Below, piece by piece: positions 26,362 through 35,315 of a stretch of 64,000 nucleotides of DNA. The position numbers and the translations under genes are program-made. Origin of the DNA: DATEUP01 sp041485285 (GTDB lineage Archaea; Thermoplasmatota; DTKX01; DATEUP01); the NCBI GenBank assembly GCA_041485285.1, contig JBGPJF010000007.1:9149-73148 (forward strand), written 5' to 3'. The notes under the pieces were generated by a model, which was not told the DNA's origin, searched no databases, and saw nothing but the letters and a program-made list of their open reading frames with translations. Numbering within the stretch: position 1 is the stretch's first letter; every line of letters begins with the position of its first letter.

Positions 26362-26895
26362 ATGACCGTAATGCTCCCCAAGCCTCCCGGGGTGCTCGAA
26401 CCCGGCTTGGCAGCGGTTCTGCATGAAATGGGGCCGACGGTTTCAACGCTCGAATGGCGCGTGGCCGACAGCCCGCAGGGGGGAGGCCCCGTGGCGGCGT
26501 TCGACCGGCTGTGGGGGTGGGCCGAAAGCGGCACCTGGGTGGCGGGCAGGGACCTAATGGAAGTCGTGAACCAGGATATCGACGTCTTCGGGGGGGAGTT
26601 TTTCGCCCGGAGGGTGGGGGGGCAGGCGACGGCGGTGACGCTGCGCGCCATCCCGAAGGTCCGGTGGGACGTCCAATCGGACGACCCAGCGCTTGTGAAG
26701 GCGCTCCGCGCGGCGTTTCCGGGCGGTGTGTCGCTGCCGAAAGGGGGATTCACGATTCCGCACGGGAGCGTCAACGCGCGGGCGAAGAAGGAGCGGGAGC
26801 TCGCGCTTGCCGCCGATGAGCGCGCGCGAAGGCCGCGCCGCGACAACCTCGACGAGCTGCTCGGCGGCGGACCGCCTGCGATAGAAGAGGAATAG
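26362..26895 (+). CDS. hypothetical protein after the receiver gene
   Basis: A soluble protein of 177 residues with a mixed alpha/beta region (LEWRVADSPQ, VAAFDRLWGW, DIDVFGGEFFARRVGG, VTLRAIPKVRW) and a charged C-terminal third rich in Arg, Asp and Glu. No family is recognised. It starts 19 bases after the receiver gene and probably shares its message. Confidence 0.65.
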   Translation: MTVMLPKPPGVLEPGLAAVLHEMGPTVSTLEWRVADSPQGGGPVAAFDRLWGWAESGTWVAGRDLMEVVNQDIDVFGGEFFARRVGGQATAVTLRAIPKVRWDVQSDDPALVKALRAAFPGGVSLPKGGFTIPHGSVNARAKKERELALAADERARRPRRDNLDELLGGGPPAIEEE

Positions 26896-27001
26896 CCGCA
26901 GGGCGGCGAGCCCTTGAAAAATGCGGCCGCCCCCGCCTTCCTGGAGTTAGACAATCGTGGAGGCGGGTAGCCAACCGCACCACAAATGGTAAAGCCCGGC
27001 T

Positions 27002-30000
27002 ATGGGCCAAACGCGTCGGAACGGTTTGACGGGAATGCGGGGTCGCTTGACCCTCTTAGGATTCGGGTTGGCGATTGTCTTCCTCCTTTGGGTGGCGGCC
27101 GCAGCAGAGGCTTCCCTGCCACCCCCGACGGGTGACTGGGTAGTGACGGGTGACACGAACGTTTCGGGGTTGTCCCTGGTCGTCAACGGCAGCTTGATCG
27201 TGGACAACCAATCGACGCTGTGGCTGTCCAACGTGACCTTGCGTTTTGATGCACCGTCGGCGGGCGTATCGTGGATCAACATCTCATTGGGCGCAACACT
27301 CCGGCTCGACGGCGGTAGCGTTGACCGGGGGGATCCAGCGACGCGGATTGGCGGCAACATCAGCGGATCCGTTCTTGCAAATGGTACCCGCCTCGACAAC
27401 ATCACGTACGAACGCGGCGACGGGACAGGCGGCGCCTATCTCAACGGCGGAGGTGTGGCGTTGATCGATGTTCGAATGACCGGTTGCCGGATCGGATTCA
27501 CCGTGATTTCCGGGTGGATCGATGCACGTGGGCTGAACCTCTCGGGGTGCTCGGGCGCCTTTGTCAAGGCGGACCCGAACGGGACGGGGCCGCTCTCCCT
27601 GAACCTGAGCGACGCGCAGGTAGCGCAGACACCGTTGCTCGGAAGCCTTGTCTGCGGCAACTGCACGCAGCCGCTCTCGATCCGCTTCGCGCGCGTAGAG
27701 TTTGTCGTCGATCCGCGCCCTTTCGCTGATGTCGTGTACATCGCGGGCAAGTGGGGGGATGTCCTGCTGCGCGGATCAGAGGTGAATGTGTCCGGCTCGA
27801 ATTACACACTATTCTCCGTGAGCAGTGAAGCGATCGAGAATGTGAGCGTGAATTCGCTCGACGCCCACCTGGACAACATCTCGCTTTCCGGACCGTATCC
27901 CGCCCTATTTGGAGCTGCCCGCCTTGTCATTTCCGGCGGGGTGCGGCTTGATTTTCGCGATCTGGATGCGCCCACCGGGCTCGTAACCTTCATCGGGCGC
28001 GCTCCGGTTGCCCCTGGGGGACGGTTTCTGGCCACATTTGTGGGCGGCTCTGTGGGCGGCGCACTTTTTTCCATCTATCAACTCGACGACATCGACGTCG
28101 AAGTCTCGAACGTGACCTTTGGAAGGATCACGGTGTCCTCCATCGGCGCTAATTCTTCCTTTGGGGTGCGCATCGAGGATTCGATAGGCCGGGCACCACC
28201 CGGCAGCGACCCAAAGGATGTGGACCTCGCCGTGGTGGGTGGATTCGGTGGAATGGCAAATCCAAGGGTGGAGGTTAAGCGGACCTCGTTCCAGCGGGCG
28301 CGGAGCGGCATGGTTGCCGGCTGCTCATGGGGAGCAGGGTTCGGCAAGCTCGATCTCGATGTCGTGGATTCGCAATTTGCAAACCTCGGTTCGGGAATCG
28401 TCGTCGGTGGCCAGGCCGACGTAGGCGGCTGCAATGTTCGGCTGCAGAACGACACGGTCTCCGCCACCGGGACGTTCCTCAACGTGACATCGTTCGGCTC
28501 GTCGGCCCCTCGCGCCGCAATCTCGCTTACCGTGCGGGACATCAATTCGGTCGATGTAGGGCTACTTGTCGATGTCAATGCGAACGCCACGGTGCTCGAT
28601 ACTGTCCCGATTTTCTTCGTCGTGGAGGACGTGACGGCGTCGCGGACGGCTTCGCTGCTGAACTACACTGGCGCCGGCGCTGACCTCATGCAAATTCGCC
28701 GCATTCAGGGCACCGGCAACGGCACCGGTTCCGGCGTGTGGGTCAAGTATTCAGGCCGGCTGAATCTCAGCTTAACAGACATCGCGATTTCCGATTACAC
28801 GCAAGGAATCCGCGTCGAGCGGACGGTCGCTTCGTTCCAGCCGGACGATTGGAACATCTCGAACATTTCGGTTTTGGGCGCGTCTATCGCTGTCGATTTG
28901 CGCGCGGCTCACGTGATCGACGGCCGGTTCTCTCTCGACCGCTTCCACATCAACGCGACCGAGCAGGGTGTGATCGTAGGTGCGCTGCGCGGCAACATCA
29001 CGAATGGAACGATCGAGGGGTGGGGGAGGCCGGTCGAGATTCACGATTCCGAGGTGTATGTGCGCGACACCTACCACAACATCCACAACGTGCTGACCGA
29101 CTTCCGCCTCGGCGAGGGCTTCCTCGAGGGCTGGGGCAACTACTCCTTTGCCATAGGCTGGGCGGCCACCCACGTGCGGACAGCGGGGTGGCGCCTGCAG
29201 GCCGCGTGCATCTCCGGCGAGCCAATGTTCGACACGGTACTCGACGCAGACGGGCGCGCGTTCCAAGGCGAACGTTCCGGGATGCTATACCGCTTCATCC
29301 TCAACTTGAGCAACTACGATTGCCGGACATTCGTCGGGAACCTGTCCGTGCCTGGCCGTGCGCCCACGCCCGTGACGATAGAGCTGGAGGCCGGGGGGGA
29401 TGTGCTTGTGGAACTCTACGACACGCTCGCGCCGGCGCTATCGCTTCCTCAACTCCAGCCAGACGGCGAGATCGTGGTCAATTCGACGGCGACCTTGATG
29501 GAGGTTGGGCTCTACGACCCCGAGACGGGGCTGCTCGACCTGGTCGTCGACGTCCAAGGCGAGAACATCAACACCTATTCGGCCAGCGGGGGGCCGCTCT
29601 CCTGGAACCTGTCCGTGCCGCTCGGGCTGCCCTCTGAGACCGCCTACCTCGTGGTCTTGACCGCCAGGGACGTGAACGGTAGCGTTGCAATCGTGAAAGT
29701 GCGGGTTACCTTGGACCTGACGGCTCCCATCGCCACGGTCATCTCCTTGGCGCCAGGCGGAGCCGTGAATTCTTCGGCCGTGCACGTCGAGTTCGCGTCC
29801 GACCCGGACACGGCGTCCATCTCGGTCAACGGAGTTCCCGCCGCGAAGCTCTCGAGCTTCTCCGATGACCGGCCCTGGGGAATCAACCTCACGCTATCCG
29901 AAGGGTGGCATGACCTCGTTGTGGTCGCAGCGGACATTGCAGGCAACCGGCGTACCACATCCTTCCTGCTGGAGGTGGACCTAACGCCCCCCGACCCGTC

Positions 30001-31180
30001 GGTGGCGGGGATCTCGGATGGCCTCGCGGTGGCTGGGAGCCCGCTCCCCGTCGAGGTGACCTCTGATGTCAACGATACGGTTTTCGTGGATGGTATGGCG
30101 CTGGCTGGAGTGGGGGGCCGGTTTGTGACAAATCTCTCGCTGGCGATTGGCGACTCGGTGCACAGGATCGAGGTCGTCGATCGCGCGGGAAACCGTGTGG
30201 AACTCGTCTACGCGGTCACCTTCGACGTGGTTCCGCCGACGATCGCGGTCGAGAGGCCCTGGGTGGCGGGCACGCGCAACTATGTGAACGCCACGGCGTT
30301 CAACCTGACTTTCGACCTCGCGCTCGACGTGGAAACCGTCCTCTTTGGCGCCTCGTCGCTATCGCCGGGCACGCCGGGCCACCTCGTGTTGCCGATCATC
30401 TTACCTGCGGGCGAGAGCACGCTCCACTTCGAGGCCGTCGACCGGGCGGGAAACCGCGCCGCGCTTGCCCTCATTTTCGTCGTTGACACGACTCCGCCCT
30501 CGCTGGTGGCCTCCGACCCGCCGGATGGCCATCGCGTGTCGAGGCGGGCGATGGTTCTTTACCTCACGGTCACGGAGCCCGGCGAGATTTCGATCGGGTC
30601 AATCATCGTCCCCGCGCCCGACGGGTCTGCAAACTTCTCGCTGGTCCCCTTGGAGGGGCCCTTCAGCGTCGTGGTGAACCTGACGGACTTGGCCGGGAAC
30701 TTTCGCCAGGTCACGCTCCACTTCATCGGGGATTTCGATCCGCCCACGCTGAGCGTGGCCACGCCCCTCAACGGATCCACGGTCCCGGGCCCCACTTTCC
30801 ACATCGCGGGGGTCACGGAGGCCGGCGCGGCGCTGCGGATCAACGGGGTCCTGATCGCGGTGGGCGAGGGCGGCGCATTCGGTGTCGACGTGCCGCTCGG
30901 TGCCGGGACATCGCGGTTCGCGATTGTCGCGACCGATGAGGCCGGCAACGAGGCTACCTCGGTGCTGGAGATCACACGAGCAACGCCGGGGCCAGACGTT
31001 GGGCTGTTTGCAGCCCTCGGCGCGGTCGCCGTCCTTGCGGGGGCTACTGTCATCGGCCTGAAGAGGCGCCGCGGGAAAGGGGCCAATCCGGAACCGGACA
31101 AAGAGGCATTCGCGGAGGCCAAGCCGCCTCCCCCAACGAGTTCCAAGGGCCCTCAGCGAGGCCCGCGCCCCCCTCAGTGA
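27002..31180 (+). CDS. giant beta-rich surface protein with Ig-like repeats
   Basis: A 1392-residue secreted protein. After a signal helix (LLGFGLAIVFLLWVAAAAEA) the first about 780 residues have short repeating strands and many NxS/T sites, consistent with a right-handed beta-helix. They are followed by about six Ig-like domains, each opening DLTAPI, DLTPPD, DVVPPT, DTTPPS or DFDPPT (to about 1320). A helix (VGLFAALGAVAVLAGATVIG) and a basic, Pro-rich cytoplasmic tail complete it. ATG 27002 is listed; ATG 27035 (MRGRLTLLGFG) is an alternative, 40-50 bases after a TATA-like stretch near 26985. It is probably an S-layer or adhesion component; no catalytic motif is visible. Confidence 0.85.
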   Translation: MGQTRRNGLTGMRGRLTLLGFGLAIVFLLWVAAAAEASLPPPTGDWVVTGDTNVSGLSLVVNGSLIVDNQSTLWLSNVTLRFDAPSAGVSWINISLGATLRLDGGSVDRGDPATRIGGNISGSVLANGTRLDNITYERGDGTGGAYLNGGGVALIDVRMTGCRIGFTVISGWIDARGLNLSGCSGAFVKADPNGTGPLSLNLSDAQVAQTPLLGSLVCGNCTQPLSIRFARVEFVVDPRPFADVVYIAGKWGDVLLRGSEVNVSGSNYTLFSVSSEAIENVSVNSLDAHLDNISLSGPYPALFGAARLVISGGVRLDFRDLDAPTGLVTFIGRAPVAPGGRFLATFVGGSVGGALFSIYQLDDIDVEVSNVTFGRITVSSIGANSSFGVRIEDSIGRAPPGSDPKDVDLAVVGGFGGMANPRVEVKRTSFQRARSGMVAGCSWGAGFGKLDLDVVDSQFANLGSGIVVGGQADVGGCNVRLQNDTVSATGTFLNVTSFGSSAPRAAISLTVRDINSVDVGLLVDVNANATVLDTVPIFFVVEDVTASRTASLLNYTGAGADLMQIRRIQGTGNGTGSGVWVKYSGRLNLSLTDIAISDYTQGIRVERTVASFQPDDWNISNISVLGASIAVDLRAAHVIDGRFSLDRFHINATEQGVIVGALRGNITNGTIEGWGRPVEIHDSEVYVRDTYHNIHNVLTDFRLGEGFLEGWGNYSFAIGWAATHVRTAGWRLQAACISGEPMFDTVLDADGRAFQGERSGMLYRFILNLSNYDCRTFVGNLSVPGRAPTPVTIELEAGGDVLVELYDTLAPALSLPQLQPDGEIVVNSTATLMEVGLYDPETGLLDLVVDVQGENINTYSASGGPLSWNLSVPLGLPSETAYLVVLTARDVNGSVAIVKVRVTLDLTAPIATVISLAPGGAVNSSAVHVEFASDPDTASISVNGVPAAKLSSFSDDRPWGINLTLSEGWHDLVVVAADIAGNRRTTSFLLEVDLTPPDPSVAGISDGLAVAGSPLPVEVTSDVNDTVFVDGMALAGVGGRFVTNLSLAIGDSVHRIEVVDRAGNRVELVYAVTFDVVPPTIAVERPWVAGTRNYVNATAFNLTFDLALDVETVLFGASSLSPGTPGHLVLPIILPAGESTLHFEAVDRAGNRAALALIFVVDTTPPSLVASDPPDGHRVSRRAMVLYLTVTEPGEISIGSIIVPAPDGSANFSLVPLEGPFSVVVNLTDLAGNFRQVTLHFIGDFDPPTLSVATPLNGSTVPGPTFHIAGVTEAGAALRINGVLIAVGEGGAFGVDVPLGAGTSRFAIVATDEAGNEATSVLEITRATPGPDVGLFAALGAVAVLAGATVIGLKRRRGKGANPEPDKEAFAEAKPPPPTSSKGPQRGPRPPQ

Positions 31181-31365
31181 AGCGGCGGGTCCGACATCCA
31201 GTGGACGGCGCGCTTGCCCGGCGACTCGCCCGTGACGGCAAGGAAGAGCAGGATCACCGCGAAGGGCAGCGACCAGGCAAACGACGAGTGCGTGTGGAGC
31301 ATCGCCTGCCAGAGGCCGGCGGCCATGACGATCACGATGGCCCCAACGATGTAGCGCCCGTCCAC
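31174..31365 (-). CDS. small two-helix membrane protein
   Basis: A 63-residue protein with two predicted helices (YIVGAIVIVMAAGLWQAML and FAWSLPFAVILLFLAVTG). GTG 31365 has a strong Shine-Dalgarno site (AAAGGAGG) directly upstream and lies 13 bases after the stop of the SRPBCC gene, so it is the second gene of that operon. It overlaps the 3' end of the convergent giant surface gene by seven bases. The function is unknown. Confidence 0.7.
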   Translation of the reverse strand: MDGRYIVGAIVIVMAAGLWQAMLHTHSSFAWSLPFAVILLFLAVTGESPGKRAVHWMSDPPLH

Positions 31366-31378
31366 GCGCGCCCCTCCT

Positions 31379-31855
31379 TTAGTTGCCGCCGCCGAGCGAG
31401 TCCTGCAGGTCGGACATGTGCCCGGCGAAGTCGTAGTCCAGTTGGCGGTAGAATTTCTTTTTGCCCATGAAGAGCGCCATGAGGAGCCCTGCGAGACCCC
31501 CGGCCCTGATCGTCACCTCGGCCTCGACCTTGGTGCCGCCCGAATCGGGGACGGCTTTCCACACGGCGCGGTAGTTCCAGGCCCCCGACATCTTGATGGT
31601 GCGGTCGAGGGGGGCAAGTTCGAGGTCCATGTCGAACTGCTTGCCGCCCCACTGGTCGTGGATCTTGACGTTGTTGCCGCTGCGCGATACGATCGTGCGT
31701 TTCGAGGGCTTCTTGGAGTACTTGGCCGGGGCGCCTGACCCCTTGATGTACGCGGGCCGTCCGTGGTCGTCCTCCTGGAAGTCGCTCATCCACTCAAAGA
31801 TGAGGTCCGGAGGAAAGTTGACGCGCGCGGACTTGGTCCAATGTCGCTCGGCCAT
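31379..31855 (-). CDS. SRPBCC (START-like) domain protein
   Basis: A 158-residue single-domain protein of the SRPBCC/polyketide-cyclase-like fold, which binds hydrophobic ligands. The N-terminal strand-helix (SARVNFPPDLIFEWMSDF), the central strands and the long C-terminal helix (FYRQLDYDFAGHMSDLQDSL) match the fold. ATG 31855 has a TATA-like TTGAAATC about 25-30 bases upstream. It is the first gene of a two-gene operon with a small membrane protein. The ligand is unknown. Confidence 0.8.
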   Translation of the reverse strand: MAERHWTKSARVNFPPDLIFEWMSDFQEDDHGRPAYIKGSGAPAKYSKKPSKRTIVSRSGNNVKIHDQWGGKQFDMDLELAPLDRTIKMSGAWNYRAVWKAVPDSGGTKVEAEVTIRAGGLAGLLMALFMGKKKFYRQLDYDFAGHMSDLQDSLGGGN

Positions 31856-31978
31856 GGGATCGGCGAGAGGGCGGCTTTGATTTCAAACCGGCGGCCCCAC
31901 TCCCGGGGCCCGGCCGAGCGTGACCGAAACCTGAGGCTTCATATCGGGGCGCTCCCCCTGTTGCCCGGGGACAAGTCG

Positions 31979-32209
31979 ATGGTGCAATTTGGGAAGCGAG
32001 CAGTTTTCGTCCTGGCGGCAGCCGCACTCATTGGCGCGGCGGGAACCGCGGCGGCCGCGACCATGGCTGCGCCGCAGCACGGCGTCTTGGCGCAGAAGGA
32101 GATCATGCCGGGGACGCAAGGCGACCCGGCCCCCCAGCCCGTCAGCACTCCGCACCACCACGGCGGTTGCCACTGGGGCATGGGCGACCAGTCAATGAAG
32201 TACCAGTAA
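31979..32209 (+). CDS. small exported His/Met-rich protein
   Basis: A 76-residue protein with a clear signal peptide (KRAVFVLAAAALIGAAGTAAAA) and a short mature part ending HHHGGCHWGMGDQSMKYQ. The cluster of His, Cys and Met suggests copper or other soft-metal binding. The frame is open upstream, but ATG 31979 starts directly at the signal peptide, with a TATA-like CTTCATATC about 38 bases before it. It could serve metal supply to the copper oxidase, which is only inference. Confidence 0.65.
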   Translation: MVQFGKRAVFVLAAAALIGAAGTAAAATMAAPQHGVLAQKEIMPGTQGDPAPQPVSTPHHHGGCHWGMGDQSMKYQ

Positions 32210-32241
32210 GGGGCGCACCTGCGCCTTCGAATTCGCGTTCA

Positions 32242-32730
32242 TCACCAGCGGAGCGAGCCGGTCCCGTTCTCCAAGTCGAGGGCAACCCGCGACCGCAGCA
32301 GTTGGAGTACATCCATGCCGAGCAAGTTGAGTGGGCCGGCAGGCCTTGGGACGGCCGCCGCGCCGCGGCTGGACGGGGCCGCGCGTGGCGCCTCGAGGTC
32401 TGCGGGGAGGATCGAAACCTTGGGAAGAAGGATCGGCAAAGCTTCCGGCACGCGAGGGCGCAGAAACACGTGACGCAGAAAGGGAACGGATCCGCGACCC
32501 GTCGATCCCCCAATGACCTCGCGCGTTAGCGATTCGACGGGAAGCCCGAGCGATCTGGCGACGCCGTCGGCAAGCGCGGAGTTGAACGCTCCAGTGTCAA
32601 CCGTCATTTTGACGGCACGCCACGGGCTCAGGGAGGCCGGGGGGTGGCCCCAAGGCTCGGGCAGCACAACAAACGCGTGGAGGCCAAAGGCGCGCAGTGG
32701 CGGGTCATACGCAAGTTGAATGTGCGCCAA
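32242..32730 (-). CDS. retropepsin-like aspartic protease-family protein
   Basis: A 162-residue protein with the single aspartic-protease motif VDTGAFNSALADGVARSLGL and a later LLGMDVLQLL, which matches the ALIG/LLG-type second motif of retropepsin-like (clan AA) proteins. The active form would be a dimer. Start TTG 32730 overlaps the upstream DUF5678-like gene by 26 bases, so expression is probably coupled. The DTG Asp is intact, but peptidase activity is not certain. Confidence 0.75.
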   Translation of the reverse strand: MAHIQLAYDPPLRAFGLHAFVVLPEPWGHPPASLSPWRAVKMTVDTGAFNSALADGVARSLGLPVESLTREVIGGSTGRGSVPFLRHVFLRPRVPEALPILLPKVSILPADLEAPRAAPSSRGAAAVPRPAGPLNLLGMDVLQLLRSRVALDLENGTGSLRW

Positions 32731-32995
32731 GGGCCAAGATCCTCACTAGGCCCGGACCCGGGGGATCGACATACACGATGGCGACCCACTGCCGCGTGCA
32801 GAAGCGCTTGTAGAGCGCCCGCAGGCTGCGCGACGACGCGAGAACCTTTCCGTTGTGGACGGCCACCCAGCGCCCCTCGTATCGAGACAGCTTCTCGTGG
32901 TGGTCGCGGATCCATCGGTGGTTCTTGGCGAAGAGGTCGAGCCGGCGCATGAGTTCGCGATCGAACTTCTTCTCCTTCGCAGATTGTGGCATCAT
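32705..32995 (-). CDS. DUF5678-like protein
   Basis: A 96-residue protein. The N-terminal helix is highly charged (SAKEKKFDRELMRRLDLFAK), followed by the DUF5678-type core LSRYEGRWVAVHNGKVLASS and SLRALYKRF, and a final strand WVAIVYVDPPGP. ATG 32995 (or the next codon, also ATG) has a TATA-like TTAGATAC about 25 bases upstream. It overlaps the retropepsin-like gene by 26 bases. Its role is unknown. Confidence 0.7.
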   Translation of the reverse strand: MMPQSAKEKKFDRELMRRLDLFAKNHRWIRDHHEKLSRYEGRWVAVHNGKVLASSRSLRALYKRFCTRQWVAIVYVDPPGPGLVRILALGAHSTCV

Positions 32996-33128
32996 GATTT
33001 CAGCCGCCTTCGGTGTATCTAATTCTTTGGCCCGGTACCTGGGTGTGCGACCCGGGCCGGGGAGATGAGCCTGCCCTGAAGGTAATCACGACGTCCGTGA
33101 TCATGCCAAGAGGAGCGGGCGGCGGCGC

Positions 33129-33446
33129 CTACCGAGATGGCCCTCGCCCGCTTGAGCGGTCCTTCCCCGAAAGCGCGCGCTCGATCTCGCGGAGGCGGCG
33201 GGCGATCTCGGCGACCTCGCGCCCGCGGGCGGTCAGTTCGTATTCGACAGACCGGAGGCGGTCTTGCAGGACGTGGCGTTCCACGAGCCCGGCGTCGACC
33301 AGCCGCCGGAGGGCACGGTTGGCGGTGCTCTTGTCGTCGACTTCGCGTGCGAGGTCGCTGAACGGGCGCGAGCCTTCCTTGTCGAGTGTTGCCAGGATAT
33401 CCTGGCACCCTGCGGCCGCGATGGTCTTCGCGAGGTTCGCGGCCAT
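33129..33446 (-). CDS. winged-helix transcriptional regulator
   Basis: A 105-residue winged-helix protein (HxlR/ArsR-like): DILATLDKEGSRPFSDLARE, then STANRALRRLVDAGLVERH and the wing SVEYELTARG, followed by a C-terminal helix for dimerisation. ATG 33446 has a TATA-like AATATCTT 30 bases upstream. A perfect palindrome (33506-33523) lies in the same divergent promoter region, so autoregulation and control of the histidine-kinase gene are plausible. Confidence 0.8.
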   Translation of the reverse strand: MAANLAKTIAAAGCQDILATLDKEGSRPFSDLAREVDDKSTANRALRRLVDAGLVERHVLQDRLRSVEYELTARGREVAEIARRLREIERALSGKDRSSGRGPSR

Positions 33447-33472
33447 GGTGACACACCCGAGAGACAGGGTGC

Positions 33473-33480
33473 AAGATATT
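33473..33480 (-). promoter_or_regulatory. TATA box of the winged-helix gene
   Basis: On the minus strand this is AATATCTT, centred 30 bases before ATG 33446, as expected for a leaderless message. Confidence 0.5.
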
Positions 33481-33505
33481 GGTTGAGGTTGGACAAACGC
33501 TTATA

Positions 33506-33523
33506 GGTAGCAGAAGTGCTACC
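33506..33523. promoter_or_regulatory. perfect 7-bp-arm palindrome, likely operator
   Basis: GGTAGCA-GAAG-TGCTACC is a perfect inverted repeat in the region between a divergent winged-helix regulator and a histidine kinase. It directly follows a plus-strand TATA-like CTTATA (33499-33504) and lies upstream of the regulator's own TATA box. The position fits an operator of that regulator. Confidence 0.5.
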
Positions 33524-33599
33524 TCGCTGAGCGGCTCCCGGGACCGAATTCCGGTCGAATGGGCACGGAGCCTCAGGAAGCGGGGACAGTTGGAGGTGG

Positions 33600-34337
33600 G
33601 TGACTCTGCGGCCGGACGGGGGGAAAGGGAGCGAGGAGCCGGGGGAGCGGGTCGCGCTCCCGGGTGACCTGCTCTGCCTGGCGACCGCTCACGAGTTGAA
33701 GAACGACTTGCACGCGCTGAGCGGCGTGTTGGCGTTGATTGAGCGTGACGACACCGTGCCGCAAAGGGCCCGCGACTGGGCGGCACGGGGGCGCGGGATT
33801 GCGGACGGGAGCGCAAGCAGGGTGCGAGCGGTTGCAGGAGCGCTGGTCGAGGGCACGCGGGCGACCGTGACCGGGGGGAGGGAGCAAGTGCGTGACGTCG
33901 CGGAGCGGGCGGCGAGTTCCGTGAACCGGCGGCACGAAGCGCCGGAGGGGGCGACGGTGCGCGGCGACGGGGGCGGCGCGTCGACGGACCGGCCGTTCCT
34001 GCTGGAAATCGTCATCATGAATCTCCTGACGAACGCGCTGGCAGCGACGCCGCAGGGAAGGCCCGCGCCGGTGGTCGCGGTGGAGTCGGGCGACGCGGGC
34101 GGCTGGGAAGTAGCGGTGGAGGACTGGGGAAACGGCATTCCAGACGGCGCCCTGCGCGTGCTCGCCGGGGAGGCCGGAGCGCTGACGGAGCTTGACTTCA
34201 CGAAGGCCATGGGGCGGTGGGGAATGGGCCTATTGCTCGTGAGGGTCGCGGTCCTCGCGGGGGGCTGGCGGGTGACGGCGAAGCGCCGGGGTGAGTATGG
34301 GTCGGTGGTCACGGTGCAGGCGGGGGCGAGGGTATGA
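33600..34337 (+). CDS. soluble histidine-kinase-like protein
   Basis: A 245-residue protein without membrane helices. The likely phospho-acceptor is H31 in the H-box LATAHELKNDLHAL. The ATPase part has an N-box (IVIMNLLTNALAATP), G1 (VEDWGNGIPDG) and G2 (GRWGMGLLLVRVAV). It lacks a recognisable sensor domain, so it may receive signals through protein contact. GTG 33600 is the only start after an upstream stop, with GGAGG just before it. Its stop overlaps the next gene by ATGA. Confidence 0.8.
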   Translation: MTLRPDGGKGSEEPGERVALPGDLLCLATAHELKNDLHALSGVLALIERDDTVPQRARDWAARGRGIADGSASRVRAVAGALVEGTRATVTGGREQVRDVAERAASSVNRRHEAPEGATVRGDGGGASTDRPFLLEIVIMNLLTNALAATPQGRPAPVVAVESGDAGGWEVAVEDWGNGIPDGALRVLAGEAGALTELDFTKAMGRWGMGLLLVRVAVLAGGWRVTAKRRGEYGSVVTVQAGARV

Positions 34338-34741
34338 GCACGAAGGCGACGGTTGCCTACGACGCGGACGGGGACTCGTTCCACCTCTACGAGGAGCTCA
34401 TGGATGGGAGGATATGGCTCGAGGTTGAAGTCGATGAGATGGAGGCGCGCAAGCTTTCCGCCGGTGGCCAGATCCGTCTAGGTTTCCCGGTACCCGATGG
34501 GGTCCTCTCGGTGCTGTTCAAGGACGAGTACGGGAAAAGGCCGCCGAAGCGGCGGGTTTCGAAGGCCGAGCTTAAGCGGTGGCTGGACGATTTGGCGGGC
34601 CTGGCAAGGGCGGCGCGAGCTCGGCGGCTCCATTCGCCTCCGGTTGCGCGCGAGCGGGCCAGGTGTCGGCCGGCGGTGCCTCGGTCGGGCGCCCGCCGAA
34701 CCGGACCCGATCCGCCGCGCCCGAGGAAAACAAAAGGGTGA
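34334..34741 (+). CDS. hypothetical protein coupled to the kinase gene
   Basis: A 135-residue protein whose first about 85 residues look folded (VAYDADGDSFHLYEELMDG, IWLEVEVDEMEARKL, RVSKAELKRWLDDLA). The last about 45 residues are Arg/Pro-rich and probably disordered. ATG 34334 overlaps the kinase stop by four bases, so translation is coupled. It may be a partner or target of the kinase; the family is not recognised. Confidence 0.6.
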   Translation: MSTKATVAYDADGDSFHLYEELMDGRIWLEVEVDEMEARKLSAGGQIRLGFPVPDGVLSVLFKDEYGKRPPKRRVSKAELKRWLDDLAGLARAARARRLHSPPVARERARCRPAVPRSGARRTGPDPPRPRKTKG

Positions 34742-35048
34742 CCGCGGCGGGCGGGCCGGACATCCATTGGGGTTTCGCTGCCTCTGACTTACGTCAGGAG
34801 CGCCAGCGACCCGCCCGCCAACGGCCACGTCCAAATTCGGCGGGGGGGTTATGATGATTGGCCCTTCGTTCGGCGGGTCAGGAGTGTCTCATCGAACCCC
34901 CGCGAGGGCGCCTGGGTCGACACCCACCAGTCGGGTTCGTGCGTAGGGGAAAGCCGCGGCGGTAGGGGGCGGAGACGACGCGGTGCATCGGCGAGTCGAT
35001 GATGGCTATCAAGTAGGGGTTCTGTAGGCGCATCTCCCGTCGCTGCGC
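34742..35048. other. stretch of about 300 bases without a convincing gene
   Basis: It holds an inverted repeat CTGAC-TTAC-GTCAG at 34784-34797, which could end the kinase operon, and the upstream region of the toxin-antitoxin-like pair. A 51-codon minus-strand frame (34878-35033, containing NPYLIAIIDSPMHR) looks protein-like but is too short to call. No tRNA or clear TATA box is seen. Confidence 0.5.
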
Positions 35049-35315
35049 GTGTGCCCGCCGATCCGCTGGACCGAGAAGGCGATCCGTCACATAGCTCGCC
35101 ATCGCGTTCTTCCCGAAGAGGTCGAACGAGCGCATGACGGGCCCTGCGTGTTTTGGCGGCATCGCGGACGGTACGTTGCTATCGGAAAAAGCCGCGGGCG
35201 TTTCCTGGTGGTCGTGTTCCAGCTGGATCCTGGACGGAGGAGATGCAGGGAGGTCACCGCGCGCGACGCAAAGGCGGCCGAGAAACGACAATATCGAAGG
35301 AAGGTAAAGGCATGA
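35049..35315 (+). CDS. BrnT/DUF4258-like probable toxin
   Basis: An 88-residue protein with the pattern IRWTEKAIRHIARHRVLPEE, then RGRYVAIGKSRGRFLVVVFQ and VTARDAKAAEKRQYRRK. This order of a W..KA..H..RH helix, paired strands and a final TARDA..EK..Y is that of BrnT/DUF4258-type RNase toxins. GTG 35049 is the start. Its stop overlaps the next gene by ATGA, typical of toxin-antitoxin pairs. Confidence 0.6.
   Translation: MCPPIRWTEKAIRHIARHRVLPEEVERAHDGPCVFWRHRGRYVAIGKSRGRFLVVVFQLDPGRRRCREVTARDAKAAEKRQYRRKVKA

Noticed and set aside
34878..35033. Minus-strand frame of 51 codons (NPYLIAIIDSPMHR)
   Set aside because: It has a protein-like look, but there is no promoter, ribosome site or family match to support it.
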